This document shows, piece after piece, positions 9,401 through 19,606 of a DNA stretch of 57,831 bases. The stretch is from an uncultured Pelagibacteraceae bacterium. Lineage in GTDB: Bacteria; Pseudomonadota; Alphaproteobacteria; Pelagibacterales; Pelagibacteraceae. A program made the translations under genes and the position numbers. The notes under the pieces are model-generated. The model was not told the DNA's origin. It did no database searches and saw only the letters and a list, made by a program, of their open reading frames with translations. Where the stretch lies: assembly GCA_902535155.1 (NCBI GenBank), contig CACASB010000004.1, positions 1 to 57,831 of the forward strand, given 5' to 3'. The stretch's first letter is position 1. Each line of letters opens with the position of its first letter.

Positions 9401-10414
9401 ATGGGATCAGTAATACAACTTAAAACAAAAATTAATAATGCATATCTAGATCTAAGAAACTCAGTAGAGCATAAACTAGAACTTGTCGAAGACAAGATCA
9501 GAAATAAATTAAAAAGCGATGTCTCTTTGGTTGATAAGATGACAACTTATAATTTAAACACAGGTGGAAAAAGACTTAGGGCTTTAATAACTCTTGGATC
9601 TGCAAAATTGTGCGGTTATTCAAAAGGTGGGAGAGATATAAATCTTGCTGCATGTGTTGAATTAATTCACGCAGCTACCTTGATGCATGATGATGTACTT
9701 GATAATGGAGAAATTAGGAGAGGAAAAAAAACTCCCAGATCAATTTGGGGAAACAACGCTTCAATTCTAGTTGGAGATTATCTTTTAAGTAGATGTTTTG
9801 AAATGATGGTGGAAGATGGAAACATTGAAATTTTAAAATTGTTATCATCAACTTCAGCTTTAATTGCACAGGGTGAAGTATTACAATTACAACATAAATC
9901 TGAAGTAGATATTATAGAAGAAACATATTTAAAAATTATAACATCTAAAACAGCTTCCTTATTTTCTGCTTCTAGCAGAGTTGGTGCAATACTTGGTCAG
10001 CAAGAGGAGAAAATTAAAGATGCACTAGATTCATATGGTAAAAATCTAGGTATAACATTTCAAATTGCGGACGATACTTTAGACTATAATTCTCAAATAC
10101 AAAAATTTGGAAAAAAAATTGGAAATGATTTTTTTGAGGGAAAAATTACACTTCCTGTAATAATATTAAATCAAAAATGTAATTCAGACGAAAAAATAAA
10201 ACTAAAAAAATTGTTTAAGAAAGAATATCGTAATGAAAATGAATTTAAGTTTTTATTAAATCTAATCACAAAATATAATGTAATATCAGAGTGTTACAAA
10301 AAAGCTGATTATTTTATTTCTCTAGCATCAAATTCTTTGAATGTTATTAAAGATTGTGAAGAAAAAAATATTCTAAAAAAATTAACGTCTTTCAGTATTG
10401 AAAGATCTTTTTAA
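9401..10414 (+). CDS. ispB: long-chain polyprenyl diphosphate synthase
   Basis: A trans-prenyltransferase that makes the side chain of ubiquinone by repeated addition of IPP. GGKRLR is at 55-60. The first aspartate-rich motif is HDDVLDNGEIRRGKK with D97, D98 and D101, without the two-residue insertion of bacterial FPP synthases. The second is IADDTLDY with D224, D225 and D228. A small residue (A92) five positions before the first motif fits a long-chain product, in contrast to the IspA-type gene at 14.1-14.9 kb. Length is 337 residues. Its stop interleaves with that of the convergent pdxH on a TTAA. Chain length (C40 versus C50) cannot be read from sequence. Confidence 0.92.
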   Translation: MGSVIQLKTKINNAYLDLRNSVEHKLELVEDKIRNKLKSDVSLVDKMTTYNLNTGGKRLRALITLGSAKLCGYSKGGRDINLAACVELIHAATLMHDDVLDNGEIRRGKKTPRSIWGNNASILVGDYLLSRCFEMMVEDGNIEILKLLSSTSALIAQGEVLQLQHKSEVDIIEETYLKIITSKTASLFSASSRVGAILGQQEEKIKDALDSYGKNLGITFQIADDTLDYNSQIQKFGKKIGNDFFEGKITLPVIILNQKCNSDEKIKLKKLFKKEYRNENEFKFLLNLITKYNVISECYKKADYFISLASNSLNVIKDCEEKNILKKLTSFSIERSF

Positions 10415-11034
10415 GGACTAAGTAAAAACTTATCCCATCTATTTTGAGTGAATTTATACTTTAATCTTTCATGAATTCTATTGTCTCCATCGAGCCAAAA
10501 TTCGATTTCATTTGGAATTAATCTCCACCCTGACCAATGTTTAGGTCTTGGTACCTGATTTGTATCTGGATATTTTTTTTTATATTTTTCTAAAGATGAT
10601 AATAACTCATCTCTATTTTTTAAAGTTGCACTTTGTTGTGATGCCCAGGCTCCTATTCTGCTGCCATATTTTCTTGAATTATAGTAATCATCAGCTTCTT
10701 TATCTGAAACATTTTCTATTGCCCCAAAAATTCTAATTTGTCTAAGTAAACTTTTCCAATGAAAACACATCGAGGCTTTTGGGTTCGCGGATAAAGCTTT
10801 GCTTTTTGGACTATTTAGATTTGTATAAAACACAAAACCTGTTTCACTAAAGTCTTTTAATAAAACCATTCGTACATTAGGATTTCCATTTTTATCGGAA
10901 GTTGCCAAAGCTAGAGCATTAGGGTCATTTGGCTCTTTTTCTTTGGCCAAATCGAACCATTCTTTAAATAATATAAAAGGATTATCCTCATCCTTAAAGC
11001 AAATATCTAGTCCTAGAGAGTTTTTTTGATTCAT
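10411..11034 (-). CDS. pdxH: pyridoxamine 5'-phosphate oxidase
   Basis: An FMN-dependent enzyme that oxidises pyridoxamine or pyridoxine 5'-phosphate to PLP. Motifs run in order: PNVRMVLLKDFSETGFVFYT, NSPKSKALSANPKASMCFHW, LLRQIRIFGAIE, SRKYGSRIGAWASQQS, HWSGWRLIPNEIEFWLDG, and a final RLKY...WDKFLLSP where the family usually ends RLxP. The 207 residues are normal. It is divergent from aroC with a 32-bp gap and convergent with ispB (4-bp overlap of stops). Confidence 0.95.
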   Translation of the reverse strand: MNQKNSLGLDICFKDEDNPFILFKEWFDLAKEKEPNDPNALALATSDKNGNPNVRMVLLKDFSETGFVFYTNLNSPKSKALSANPKASMCFHWKSLLRQIRIFGAIENVSDKEADDYYNSRKYGSRIGAWASQQSATLKNRDELLSSLEKYKKKYPDTNQVPRPKHWSGWRLIPNEIEFWLDGDNRIHERLKYKFTQNRWDKFLLSP

Positions 11035-11066
11035 AATTTAAACAAAATAATTTATATAATACAATA

Positions 11067-12152
11067 ATGTCATTTAATACTTTTGGAAAGTTTTTTCGTT
11101 TTACTACATGGGGAGAGTCACATGGCCCAGCTATAGGATGTATTGTAGATGGTTGTCCACCAAATGTACTTATAAAACAGGAAGATATTCAACGAGAACT
11201 AAATAAAAGAAAACCAGGGCAATCTAAGTTTACCACTCAAAGAAAAGAAGACGATAAAGTTGAAATATTGTCTGGTGTTTTTGAAGGAAGAACAACCGGG
11301 ACCCCAATATCTTTGATCATTTACAATAAGGATATGAGATCAAGAGATTATGAAACCATAAAAAATAAATTTAGACCTGGTCATGCTGATTTTACATATT
11401 TTAAAAAATATGGAATTAGAGATTATCGAGGAGGTGGCAGACAGTCAGCAAGAGAAACTGCATCTAGAGTGGCCGCCGGGGCAATTGCAAAAAAAGTTTT
11501 AGAAAAAAAAATAGGTCAAAAATATAAAGTCATAGGAGCCGTTACTCAACTTGGAATATTAGGTTGTGATTTAACAAGATGGAATGATAAAGAAATAGGA
11601 AAAAATCCTTTTTTTTGTCCAGATAAAAAAATTATAAAGTTATGGGAAAAATATTTGTTGGCCATCAGAAAATCGGGTTCATCTTGTGGTGCGATTATAG
11701 AAGTAAGAGCAAGAGGTGTGCCAGTTGGACTAGGAGCACCTATCTATGCAAAGCTTGATATGGATTTAGCCTCAGCAATGATGAGTATTAATGCAGTTAA
11801 AGGAGTAAATATAGGATCTGGTATGAATTCAGCTCAATTAACTGGTGAAGAAAATTCTGATGAGATTATTTCAAAAGGAAAAAATATAAAATTTAGATCA
11901 AATAAAGCTGGAGGTATACTTGGAGGTATATCTAGTGGACAAGAAATAATAGTGTCTTTTGCTGTAAAACCAACTTCATCAATTCTAACCTCAAGAAAAA
12001 CAATTGATAAATTCGGAAAAAATACATCTATATCAGTTAAAGGTCGTCACGACCCATGTGTAGGAATAAGAGCAGTCCCTATTGGTGAAGCAATGATGCA
12101 TTGCGTTTTACTCGATCATTATTTAATGAATAAAGCTCAGTGCGTTGACTAA
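11067..12152 (+). CDS. aroC: chorismate synthase
   Basis: Converts 5-enolpyruvylshikimate-3-phosphate to chorismate, the last step of the shikimate pathway, using reduced FMN. All three family signatures are present: [17 protein letters not shown] near residue 16, [20 protein letters not shown] followed by [18 protein letters not shown] near 110, and ISSGQEI with the terminal [17 protein letters not shown]. The length of 361 is usual. The stop interleaves with the dxs stop (CTAA). Confidence 0.97.
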   Translation: MSFNTFGKFFRFTTWGESHGPAIGCIVDGCPPNVLIKQEDIQRELNKRKPGQSKFTTQRKEDDKVEILSGVFEGRTTGTPISLIIYNKDMRSRDYETIKNKFRPGHADFTYFKKYGIRDYRGGGRQSARETASRVAAGAIAKKVLEKKIGQKYKVIGAVTQLGILGCDLTRWNDKEIGKNPFFCPDKKIIKLWEKYLLAIRKSGSSCGAIIEVRARGVPVGLGAPIYAKLDMDLASAMMSINAVKGVNIGSGMNSAQLTGEENSDEIISKGKNIKFRSNKAGGILGGISSGQEIIVSFAVKPTSSILTSRKTIDKFGKNTSISVKGRHDPCVGIRAVPIGEAMMHCVLLDHYLMNKAQCVD

Positions 12153-14056
12153 TTCTGCTTTTGAGCTAGAATTTTAGAATCAATTATTTCGTAAATTTTG
12201 TTTTCTATTGCCTTGCTTTCTAAACCAGCCTCTTCATACATTTTTTTTGGATCATTATGTTCTATAAATCTATCAGGCAAAATCATAGATCTGAATTTTA
12301 TTTTTTCTAATAAAGATTTATCTGATAAAAACTTACTCAAGTGAGAGCCAAACCCACCTATTGAGCCCTCTTCAATTGAAATTAATATTTCGTGATTTCT
12401 AGCAACTTGCCACATTAAATTTTCATCAAGTGGCTTACAAAATCTAGCATCTACAATAGTTATGCTTAAGCCTTTTTTCTCCAAGTTTTGTGCTGCAATT
12501 TTGCACTCATTTAATCGTGCTCCAAAATTAATTAAAGCTATTTTTTTTCCCTCTTGAATTATTCTGCCTTTTCCAATTTCAATTTTTTCACTTATATCTG
12601 GAAGCGTGATTCCAAACCCTGTACCTCTTGGATATCTAAAGGCGCTTGGTCTGTCATTTATATCAACTGAGGTATTAATCATCTTAACTAACTCTGACTC
12701 ATCACTAGCTGCCATCACAACAAAATTTGGCAATGTAGATAAAAATGTAATGTCAAATGAACCTGCGTGTGTTGGGCCGTCAGCTCCAACTAATCCAGCT
12801 CTATCAATTGCAAATCTTACTGGTAAGTTTTGTATTGCAATATCATGCACAACTTGATCATAGGCTCTTTGTAAAAAAGTAGAATATATGGCAGCATAAG
12901 GTTTGTATCTCTCTGTTGCTAATCCTCCGCAAAATGTGACCGCGTGCTGTTCAGCTATTCCTACATCGTACATTCTATCGGGAAATTTTTTTCCAAATAA
13001 ATCCATCCCAGTACCAGATGGCATGGCTGCTGTAACTCCAATTATTTTACTATCTCTCTCTGCGTGTTTAATTAGTGTATCAGCAAAAACTTTAGTATAA
13101 GAAGGTACAGTTGCTTTTGACTTTTGCTGAACTCCTGTTTTGATATTAAATTTTGAAACTCCGTGAAACTTATCATTTGACTTCTCTGCAAATTGATATC
13201 CCTTCCCTTTTTCAGTTTTAATATGTATCATTATAGGCCCATTAAAATTACTGTTTTTTGCGTTTTTTAAAACTGAAACCAGTGTTTCTATATCATGACC
13301 ATCTATTGGACCTACATAATAAAATCCTAATGAATTAAATAAGGTGCCCCCTGTGACAGCACTTCTAAAAAAATCTTCAGCTTGGCCAGCTTTTTTACTA
13401 AATCTTTTAGAAAATGATGAAATAATTAATTTTACAGTTTCCCTAAGGCTAAAATACATTTTGCCAGTAAATAATTTTGCTAAATATGTTCTCATTGCTC
13501 CAACAGGTTTTGCAATTGACATATCATTGTCGTTTAAAATAACTATCATTTTTGTTTTTGAAGTTCCGGCATTATTCATTGCCTCATAAGCCATGCCGGC
13601 ACTAATTGCTCCATCTCCAATTATTGCCACTACGTTATCATTTTTTTTTGATAGTTTATTAGCTGTTGCTATACCAAGTGCTGCAGAAATAGATGTGGAA
13701 CTATGAGCTGCACCAAAAGGATCATATTCGCTCTCTGATCTTTTTGTAAAACCGGATAAGCCGTTTCCTTGTCTTAAAGTTCTAATTTTTTCTTTACGAC
13801 CCGTCAAAATTTTATGTGGGTAGGATTGATGTCCCACATCCCAAACCAATTTATCATTTGGAGTATCAAAAACATAGTGTAAAGCAACGCTGAGTTCAAC
13901 CACACCTAACCCGGCTCCTAAGTGACCTCCCGTAACTGAAACAGCATCAATCAATTCTTCTCTTACTTCTTTAGAAAGTATTTTAAGTTCACTTAATTTT
14001 AATTTTCTAATATCAGATGGAAATTTTACTTTATCTAAAAAATTGTATTTTTTCAT
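12149..14056 (-). CDS. dxs: 1-deoxy-D-xylulose-5-phosphate synthase
   Basis: A thiamine-diphosphate enzyme that condenses pyruvate and glyceraldehyde 3-phosphate, the entry to the MEP isoprenoid pathway. Seen in order: [53 protein letters not shown] (ThDP/Mg motif), [27 protein letters not shown] with the catalytic Glu, and [20 protein letters not shown]. The 635 residues are full length. Its ATG overlaps the ispA stop by 4 nt, and xseB lies before that, the conserved xseB-ispA-dxs order. dxr and the later MEP genes are not in this window. Confidence 0.97.
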   Translation of the reverse strand: MKKYNFLDKVKFPSDIRKLKLSELKILSKEVREELIDAVSVTGGHLGAGLGVVELSVALHYVFDTPNDKLVWDVGHQSYPHKILTGRKEKIRTLRQGNGLSGFTKRSESEYDPFGAAHSSTSISAALGIATANKLSKKNDNVVAIIGDGAISAGMAYEAMNNAGTSKTKMIVILNDNDMSIAKPVGAMRTYLAKLFTGKMYFSLRETVKLIISSFSKRFSKKAGQAEDFFRSAVTGGTLFNSLGFYYVGPIDGHDIETLVSVLKNAKNSNFNGPIMIHIKTEKGKGYQFAEKSNDKFHGVSKFNIKTGVQQKSKATVPSYTKVFADTLIKHAERDSKIIGVTAAMPSGTGMDLFGKKFPDRMYDVGIAEQHAVTFCGGLATERYKPYAAIYSTFLQRAYDQVVHDIAIQNLPVRFAIDRAGLVGADGPTHAGSFDITFLSTLPNFVVMAASDESELVKMINTSVDINDRPSAFRYPRGTGFGITLPDISEKIEIGKGRIIQEGKKIALINFGARLNECKIAAQNLEKKGLSITIVDARFCKPLDENLMWQVARNHEILISIEEGSIGGFGSHLSKFLSDKSLLEKIKFRSMILPDRFIEHNDPKKMYEEAGLESKAIENKIYEIIDSKILAQKQN

Positions 14057-14919
14057 TTTTCCCTATTAACAATAAATTCAATCGTATTTTTTAAATCATT
14101 GCTTTTCTTTAAGTTTTTTAAAACTTTAAATATTTTATCTTTCTTAAAATTACAGTACTTAACAGTATTTTTGTATCCGAGTAAACTTATTAAAGTTGCT
14201 TTACCTTTTTTCTTATCTTTATGAATTTTTTTGCCTAATTTTTTTGCATTACCCTTAAAATCTAATAAATCATCAATTATTTGAAATAATAATCCTATCT
14301 CTAAGCCTAAATTAGAAAATTTTTTGAATATATTTTTCTTGTTACTCAAAATCGCTGGAGCTAAAGTTGAGAACATAAACAACTTACCAGTTTTGTTTAA
14401 TTGCATTTCTAATATTTTACTTTTTCCTATTCTTTGTCTTTCAAAACTCAAATCAAGAAACTGCCCACCCGCTATTCCGGTATGACCTGAGCTAGCTGCA
14501 AGAATATGAACAAGTTGGTTTTTCTTTTTATCTTGTATAGGGAATTTTTTTTCACTAATTATTTCAAAAGCCATTGTTAAAAGTGAATTACCTGCCAAAA
14601 CAGCTGTCGACTCTCCAAATTTTTTATGAACAGTTAACTTTCCTCTTCTTATATCATCATCATCCATACATGGTAAATCATCATGAATTAATGAGTATGC
14701 ATGAATACACTCTATGGCAGCTCCGATTCTAATTAAATGTCTGTAAGGAACCGATAAAATCTTACCTATATCAACTAAAATTTTTACCCTTATTTTTTTC
14801 CCTCCAGGAAACAATCCGTATTTGATTGGATCTATTAATTTTGTTTGTTTTTGATTTCCTAGGTAATTTTTTAAGAATGTATTAGTATCTCTTGCAACTT
14901 TATTTAGTTTTTTTTGCAT
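14053..14919 (-). CDS. ispA: farnesyl diphosphate synthase-type prenyltransferase
   Basis: Builds farnesyl diphosphate (C15) from DMAPP and [12 protein letters not shown] is near residue 40. The first aspartate-rich motif, [20 protein letters not shown], has the two-residue insertion (DDxxxxD) and the aromatic residue five positions upstream that typify bacterial FPP synthases. The second is [19 protein letters not shown]. At 288 residues it is normal. It overlaps xseB upstream by 20 nt and dxs downstream by 4 nt. A geranylgeranyl product cannot be excluded. Confidence 0.92.
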   Translation of the reverse strand: MQKKLNKVARDTNTFLKNYLGNQKQTKLIDPIKYGLFPGGKKIRVKILVDIGKILSVPYRHLIRIGAAIECIHAYSLIHDDLPCMDDDDIRRGKLTVHKKFGESTAVLAGNSLLTMAFEIISEKKFPIQDKKKNQLVHILAASSGHTGIAGGQFLDLSFERQRIGKSKILEMQLNKTGKLFMFSTLAPAILSNKKNIFKKFSNLGLEIGLLFQIIDDLLDFKGNAKKLGKKIHKDKKKGKATLISLLGYKNTVKYCNFKKDKIFKVLKNLKKSNDLKNTIEFIVNREK

Positions 14920-15151
14920 TTTTTTTTATAATTTCATCAATTTTTGTTTTTGAATTATTGCTAATTTCTTTAGAGACAGATTGAAATTTTTTTTCTATTA
15001 AATTGTTAACTTTAATTAATTTTTGGTAATCATCAGCAGAATTTTCCAAATTTGGAGATGTTTCAATTTTAGTTAATAAACTAGTGAGAATTTCTCTTAA
15101 TTCATCTAGTGACTTTGCTTTAATATCATCTGGTAAATTTTTATCTTTCAT
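14900..15151 (-). CDS. xseB: probable exodeoxyribonuclease VII small subunit
   Basis: An 83-residue, mostly helical, lysine-rich protein. The stretch KSLDELREILTSLLTKIE followed by LENSADDYQKLIKVNNLIEK matches the two-helix XseB pattern (sLdELexiv..LE...LeesL..Y..g..L). The C-terminal tail is diverged. The call rests largely on position: it is the first gene of xseB-ispA-dxs, an order conserved across proteobacteria. XseB associates with XseA to trim single-stranded DNA; xseA is not in this window. It is divergent from the Sua5 gene with a 19-bp gap. Confidence 0.72.
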   Translation of the reverse strand: MKDKNLPDDIKAKSLDELREILTSLLTKIETSPNLENSADDYQKLIKVNNLIEKKFQSVSKEISNNSKTKIDEIIKKNAKKTK

Positions 15152-15170
15152 ATATTAGTTTTATTATTAC

Positions 15171-16106
15171 ATGAATAATAATCTTTCAAATATTAAAAAA
15201 AGCAAATATTTCCTCGATAAACACAATTGTATAGGTATGCCAACAGAAACTGTTTACGGACTAGCTGCTAACGCTTACTCCAGTAAGGCTATATCAAAAA
15301 TATTCAAATTAAAAAAAAGGCCAAAAAATAATCCCTTAATAGTTCATTATAGCAGTCTTGAAATGTTAAAAAGAGATTGTATTTTAAATGAGAATTTTAC
15401 CAAACTTTATAATAAATTTTGCCCAGGTCCACTAACGTTTATTTTAAAATTAAAAAAGGATAGTAAAATTTCAAAATTTGTAACAAATAAGAAAAAAACA
15501 CTTGCTGTTAGATTTCCTTCACATCCTAAAGCTAAAGGTCTTTTGAAAATATTAAATTATCCGCTGGCTGCTCCTAGCGCAAACATTTCATCGAGAGTAA
15601 GTCCAGTAACAAGAAACCATGTGAAAGAAGAGTTTGGTAAAAAAATAAAATATATTATTGAGGGAGGTCTTTCTAAGATTGGGTTAGAGTCTACAATTAT
15701 AAATTTGACAGGTAAGCCTGAAATCCTTCGTATTGGCAGTATAGATATTAATAAATTAAGCAAAGCATTAAAAAAAAAGTTACTTTACAGAAAAAAAACT
15801 TATATGAAAGTACCGGGTCAAAATAGATTACATTATTCTCCAGGCATACCATTAAGAATGAACTGTAAAGAAGCAAGTAAAGATGAGGCATTTATACTAA
15901 TGAAAAAAAGAAATAATAGTAATAAAAATTTTTTTTATCTTAGTAAAAACAAAAATTTAAAAGAGGCGGCAAGAAATCTGTATTCGGTTTTAAGAATGAT
16001 TAAAAAAAAAGGATATAAAAAAATTGCTGTTGAAAAAATAGAAAATAAAGGGATCGGGCTGGCTATAAATGACAGGCTGCAAAAGGCCTCGAAAAAAAAT
16101 AAATGA
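15171..16106 (+). CDS. tsaC: L-threonylcarbamoyladenylate synthase (Sua5 type)
   Basis: Makes threonylcarbamoyl-AMP from threonine, bicarbonate and ATP for the t6A37 modification of ANN-decoding tRNAs. The YrdC domain fills the first two thirds: CIGMPTETVYGLAANAYSSK, IFKLKKRPKNNPLIVHY, KFCPGPLTFILKLKK, LAVRFPSHPKAKGLLK and PLAAPSANISSRVSPVT, with GLESTII. A C-terminal Sua5 domain follows the linker PGQNRLHYSPGIPL. At 311 residues this is the two-domain Sua5 form, not the short TsaC form. It overlaps the following ABC ATPase gene by 4 nt. Confidence 0.93.
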   Translation: MNNNLSNIKKSKYFLDKHNCIGMPTETVYGLAANAYSSKAISKIFKLKKRPKNNPLIVHYSSLEMLKRDCILNENFTKLYNKFCPGPLTFILKLKKDSKISKFVTNKKKTLAVRFPSHPKAKGLLKILNYPLAAPSANISSRVSPVTRNHVKEEFGKKIKYIIEGGLSKIGLESTIINLTGKPEILRIGSIDINKLSKALKKKLLYRKKTYMKVPGQNRLHYSPGIPLRMNCKEASKDEAFILMKKRNNSNKNFFYLSKNKNLKEAARNLYSVLRMIKKKGYKKIAVEKIENKGIGLAINDRLQKASKKNK

Positions 16107-16837
16107 ATACTTTGGTGAACGTAAATAATCTATCTAAAAATTTCTCAAGTTTTGAAGCTGTAAAAGAAATTAGTTTTAGTATAAACCAAAATGAAATTCT
16201 CGGTTTACTGGGTCCAAATGGTTGCGGCAAAACTACAACTATTGGAATGATGTTAGGCTTACTAAAACCAACAAGCGGTGAGGTTATAATAAATGGTCTA
16301 AATGTTGAAAATAATAGAATAAATCTTCTAAAAAAAATGAATTTTATTTCTCCTTATATTGAGTTACCAAAAAAACTTACTGTCAAAGAAAATCTAATGG
16401 TTTATGGTAAATTATATTCTGTTCATGATATAAATAATCGTATTGATTATCTTACCGAAACATTAAGGTTGAGTGAATTCATAAATAAAAAAACTGGTGA
16501 ACTTTCTTCAGGCCAAAAAAATAGAGTCAGTCTTGCAAAAGCAGTAGTTAATGATCCAGACATTTTATTATTAGATGAGCCAACAGCTTCATTAGATCCA
16601 GAAACAGGGGATTTTGTAAGAACTTTCATAGAAAAAATTTCATCAGAGAAAAAAATATCAATCTTGCTTGCTTCCCATAATATGAATGAAGTAAAAAGGC
16701 TTTGCAAAAGTATTTTAATGATGAAAGACGGAAAAATTATAGATAGAGGCACGCCGTCAGAAATTATTTATAAACACGGTAAAAAAAACTTAGAAGAAGT
16801 TTTTTTAAAACTTAATAGAAATAAAAATGAGTTATAA
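16103..16837 (+). CDS. ABC-2 type transporter ATP-binding protein
   Basis: The cytoplasmic ATPase of an export ABC system. The Walker A sequence GPNGCGKT is at residues 37-44, the signature LSSGQKNRVSLAKA at 134-147, and Walker B ILLLDEPTASLD at 154-165, with the switch His in LLASHNMNEVKR. The domain build resembles the NodI/DrrA family that pairs with small ABC-2 permeases. Its stop overlaps the permease start by 11 nt. The exported substrate cannot be read from sequence. Confidence 0.9.
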   Translation: MNTLVNVNNLSKNFSSFEAVKEISFSINQNEILGLLGPNGCGKTTTIGMMLGLLKPTSGEVIINGLNVENNRINLLKKMNFISPYIELPKKLTVKENLMVYGKLYSVHDINNRIDYLTETLRLSEFINKKTGELSSGQKNRVSLAKAVVNDPDILLLDEPTASLDPETGDFVRTFIEKISSEKKISILLASHNMNEVKRLCKSILMMKDGKIIDRGTPSEIIYKHGKKNLEEVFLKLNRNKNEL

Positions 16838-17618
16838 TAGGATTTTAGGACTTTTTTTAAGACACTTTTTTTTAATAAAAGGTTCTCTCCCAAGAATTTT
16901 GGACTTAATTTATTGGCCTACAATTCAAATAGTTCTTTGGGGGTTTATTTCAAAGTTTTTTACGGTTCATAGTGACTACTACAATAATACTGTTGGGGTC
17001 ATACTAAGTTGTGCAATTCTTTATGATTTTCTATTTAGATCAAGCATAAGTTTCAATATGTTGTTTTTAGAGGAAATTTGGAGTAGAAATTTTACAAATT
17101 TGTTTATTGCGCCTCTTCGTATAAGTGAAATAATTATATCATTAGTTTTAACTGCTCTTTTAAGAACGTTGATAGGCTTGGTGCCTGCAATATTATTAAC
17201 ATCACCATTATTTGGTATATCAATTTTAGATCTAGGTACGCCTCTTTTTTTACTATTTTTTAGTTTATATGCATTTGGGATCACATTAGGTTTATTTGTT
17301 TCTTCAGGTCTATTAAGATATGGCCCAGCCTTTGAAAACATTGCATGGTCATCACTTTTTTTATTAGCACCTTTAGGATGTATTTATTATCCAATTGAAA
17401 TATTGCCTGAGTTTTTTCAAACTGTAGCAAAATTATTACCTTTGGTTTATATTTTTGAGGAGGCAAGATCAATTTTAGTAAATAATACTGTGGAATATTC
17501 AAATATAATGTCTGCGATATATTTAAACATCCTCTATCTATTTTTAGGAATTTCCTTATTTTACTATTCTTTTAGTAAAGCTCGTGATAAAGGAACATTA
17601 ATTAACATAGGTGAATAA
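16827..17618 (+). CDS. ABC-2 type transporter permease
   Basis: A 263-residue membrane protein with about six predicted helices, for example IYWPTIQIVLWGFISKFF near 28, VILSCAILYDFLF near 58, LRTLIGLVPAILLTSPLFGI near 113, and LFLLFFSLYAFGITLGLFVS in the middle. The final helices are near 230. It fits the ABC2_membrane family and forms the membrane partner of the preceding ATPase. Lipid, polysaccharide or drug export are all possible; an FkbM-type methyltransferase follows, but no functional link is shown. Confidence 0.85.
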   Translation: MSYNRILGLFLRHFFLIKGSLPRILDLIYWPTIQIVLWGFISKFFTVHSDYYNNTVGVILSCAILYDFLFRSSISFNMLFLEEIWSRNFTNLFIAPLRISEIIISLVLTALLRTLIGLVPAILLTSPLFGISILDLGTPLFLLFFSLYAFGITLGLFVSSGLLRYGPAFENIAWSSLFLLAPLGCIYYPIEILPEFFQTVAKLLPLVYIFEEARSILVNNTVEYSNIMSAIYLNILYLFLGISLFYYSFSKARDKGTLINIGE

Positions 17619-17662
17619 TCTAGCAAACCTATCAAAAAAAATATTATAAAAATTATATTATA

Positions 17663-18424
17663 ATGAAAAAAAATTTTATAAAAAAAATTTTCAAATTTCC
17701 TGAAATAGAAAAACTAAACAAGGAAAATATAAATAAAGATGTACTTGAAAATAAACTTATTAAAATGGGATTAATTAAAAAGACTAAGGGCGAGGATAAG
17801 ATTAAAAATGAATTAATTCAAATACGGCCTTTTTGGGATGCTCATGGTGATAACAAAGATGTAAATAAATGGAGTAGAGTTCACCCTAGGTTTGCTGAAC
17901 ATGATGGTTGTATAGTTGATTTGGGGTGTGCGGGATGGAATTTAAAGTTTGAGGATAAAACCACTGATAATTGGTCAGGATTTTTTTTTGGAAAAAAAAG
18001 AGTTATAGGAGTAGATCCACAGGAAAAACCGAATGTAAATGCTGAATTATTTAGAGGATTTGTGTCTAATTTTTCAGGGAAAGCAAAATTAAATTCAAAT
18101 GGTCATGGTGCTTCAATTAAAAAATCTTTTGATGGAACTTATGAAGTTTTATCTTGGAAAGATTTTAAAAATAAATTTTCGATAAATTCAATTTCAATAT
18201 TAAAAATAAATATAGAGGGATCTGAATGGGACTTAATTGATTCTTTTGATAATGAGGATTTTTGTAAAATAGATCAAATTTGCATCAGTTTTCATTATTG
18301 GCTTCCAAAATTTCAGAAGGATGGGGTATTGCGCACTATTAAAAATATTAACAAAATTATATCTAAGGGGTACACTATGACAGATTTAGATCTATACGGA
18401 TGGAAACTTTTTATAAAACAATAA
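17663..18424 (+). CDS. FkbM-type SAM-dependent methyltransferase
   Basis: A Rossmann-fold methyltransferase of the FkbM type, 253 residues. The SAM-binding start is IVDLGCAGWN near residue 91. A second strand, RVIGVDPQEK, ends in the acidic residue expected to bind SAM ribose. The late family motif SILKINIEGSEWDLIDSF is clear near 177-194. FkbM enzymes O-methylate sugars, polyketides or other small molecules; the acceptor here is unknown. It stands alone between an ABC-2 exporter and tRNA-Arg, preceded by a very AT-rich 44-bp gap, which is compatible with accessory gene acquisition beside a tRNA. Confidence 0.75.
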   Translation: MKKNFIKKIFKFPEIEKLNKENINKDVLENKLIKMGLIKKTKGEDKIKNELIQIRPFWDAHGDNKDVNKWSRVHPRFAEHDGCIVDLGCAGWNLKFEDKTTDNWSGFFFGKKRVIGVDPQEKPNVNAELFRGFVSNFSGKAKLNSNGHGASIKKSFDGTYEVLSWKDFKNKFSINSISILKINIEGSEWDLIDSFDNEDFCKIDQICISFHYWLPKFQKDGVLRTIKNINKIISKGYTMTDLDLYGWKLFIKQ

Positions 18425-18485
18425 TAGTTTTTAATATTAAACATAGTAGTAATTCTATTATTTATTTAAAAAAATAAGGTTATAT

Positions 18486-18562
18486 TGGTGCGCTCGCAAG
18501 GAGTCGAACCCTGAACCTCCAGAGCCGAAATCTGGCGCTCTATCCAGTTGAGCTACGAGCGC
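18486..18562 (-). tRNA. tRNA-Arg (anticodon UCG)
   Basis: On the minus strand, the acceptor stem GCGCTCG pairs with CGAGCGC, followed by discriminator A and encoded CCA. The D arm is GCTCAACTGGATAGAGC. The anticodon arm CCAGA-TTTCGGC-TCTGG gives TCG, which reads CGA and neighbouring CGN codons. The T arm contains the expected GGTTCGACTCC pattern. Length is 77 nt including CCA. Confidence 0.95.
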
Positions 18563-18585
18563 ATAAGGTATTAATATAGTAATTT

Positions 18586-19557
18586 ATGAAAAAAACCATT
18601 AATTTGTTAGTAAGAACACAGGATGATATTCTTAGGGTAGATCAATTTATAAATAAATACGAAAAAGATTTAAGTAGATCTAAAATCAAGAATTTAATAC
18701 TTAAACAAAATTTAAGTATAAACAATAGACTTAATGATGATCCATCTAAAAAAGTTAAAATAAACGACAAAATTAGCTTGATAATTCCTGAGCCTGAAGA
18801 AGTAAACCTTAAACCATTTGAATATAAAATTGAGATAGTTTTTGAGGACAATGATTTGCTTGTGTTGAATAAAAAAGCAGACATTTCAATGCATCCTGGC
18901 GCAGGGAATAAGGATAAAACCCTTGTTAATGCATTAATTAATTATAAAAAAAAATTGTCAAATATTAATGGTGAATTAAGACCAGGTATCGTTCATAGAA
19001 TTGACAAACATACTTCGGGGTTAGTGGTAATTGCAAAAAACAATTTTACACATGAAAATTTGTCAAATCAATTCAGTGAACACTCCATAGAAAGAAATTA
19101 TAAAACTTTAGTTTGGGGAAAACTTAGACCCAGTAATGGTAAAATAGAAACTCTAATAACAAGAAGTTCCAAAAATAGACAATTAATGTCTGTTAGTTTA
19201 TCTAAAGGAAAAAATTCAATTACAAATTATAAAACGCTAGAAATATTCGAAAAAGAAACAGTTCCCACTTTTAGTTTAATTGAGTGTAAATTAGAAACTG
19301 GAAGAACCCATCAAATAAGAGTTCATATGAGTTATAAAGGTAACAACATAGTTGGTGATCAAAAATATAAAAAAAAATTTAAAAAAATTAAAAATATAAA
19401 TAAAGACTTGGAAAAAAAAATCATGAATTTAAATAGACAATTTTTACATGCCGTCAGCTTAGGATTCACTCATCCAACTAAAAATAAAAGAATGAATTTT
19501 CAATCTAAATTACCAAATGAACTAGAAAATATTCTAAAAAGTCTAAGAAAAGCTTAA
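18586..19557 (+). CDS. rluD: large-subunit rRNA pseudouridine synthase (RluD type)
   Basis: An RluA-family pseudouridine synthase. An N-terminal S4 RNA-binding domain is visible (LRVDQFINKYEKDLSRSKIK, residues 16-35). The catalytic motif GIVHRIDKHTSGLVVIAKN follows with Asp140, then GRTHQIRVHMSYKGNNIVGD near 245. With S4 domain, motif and 323 residues it fits RluD, which modifies 23S helix 69 (positions 1911, 1915 and 1917 in E. coli). RluC is the main alternative. In many alphaproteobacteria an RluA-family gene precedes rpoH, as here. Confidence 0.88.
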   Translation: MKKTINLLVRTQDDILRVDQFINKYEKDLSRSKIKNLILKQNLSINNRLNDDPSKKVKINDKISLIIPEPEEVNLKPFEYKIEIVFEDNDLLVLNKKADISMHPGAGNKDKTLVNALINYKKKLSNINGELRPGIVHRIDKHTSGLVVIAKNNFTHENLSNQFSEHSIERNYKTLVWGKLRPSNGKIETLITRSSKNRQLMSVSLSKGKNSITNYKTLEIFEKETVPTFSLIECKLETGRTHQIRVHMSYKGNNIVGDQKYKKKFKKIKNINKDLEKKIMNLNRQFLHAVSLGFTHPTKNKRMNFQSKLPNELENILKSLRKA

Positions 19558-19606
19558 AAATTAATATATTGTAAAATTAAAAAAATTAATTAAATAAGTC
19601 TTACAA

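Noticed and set aside
18424-18600. Possible integrated element at tRNA-Arg.
   Set aside because: No integrase and no repeated tRNA 3' end were seen; only a single possibly acquired gene is nearby.
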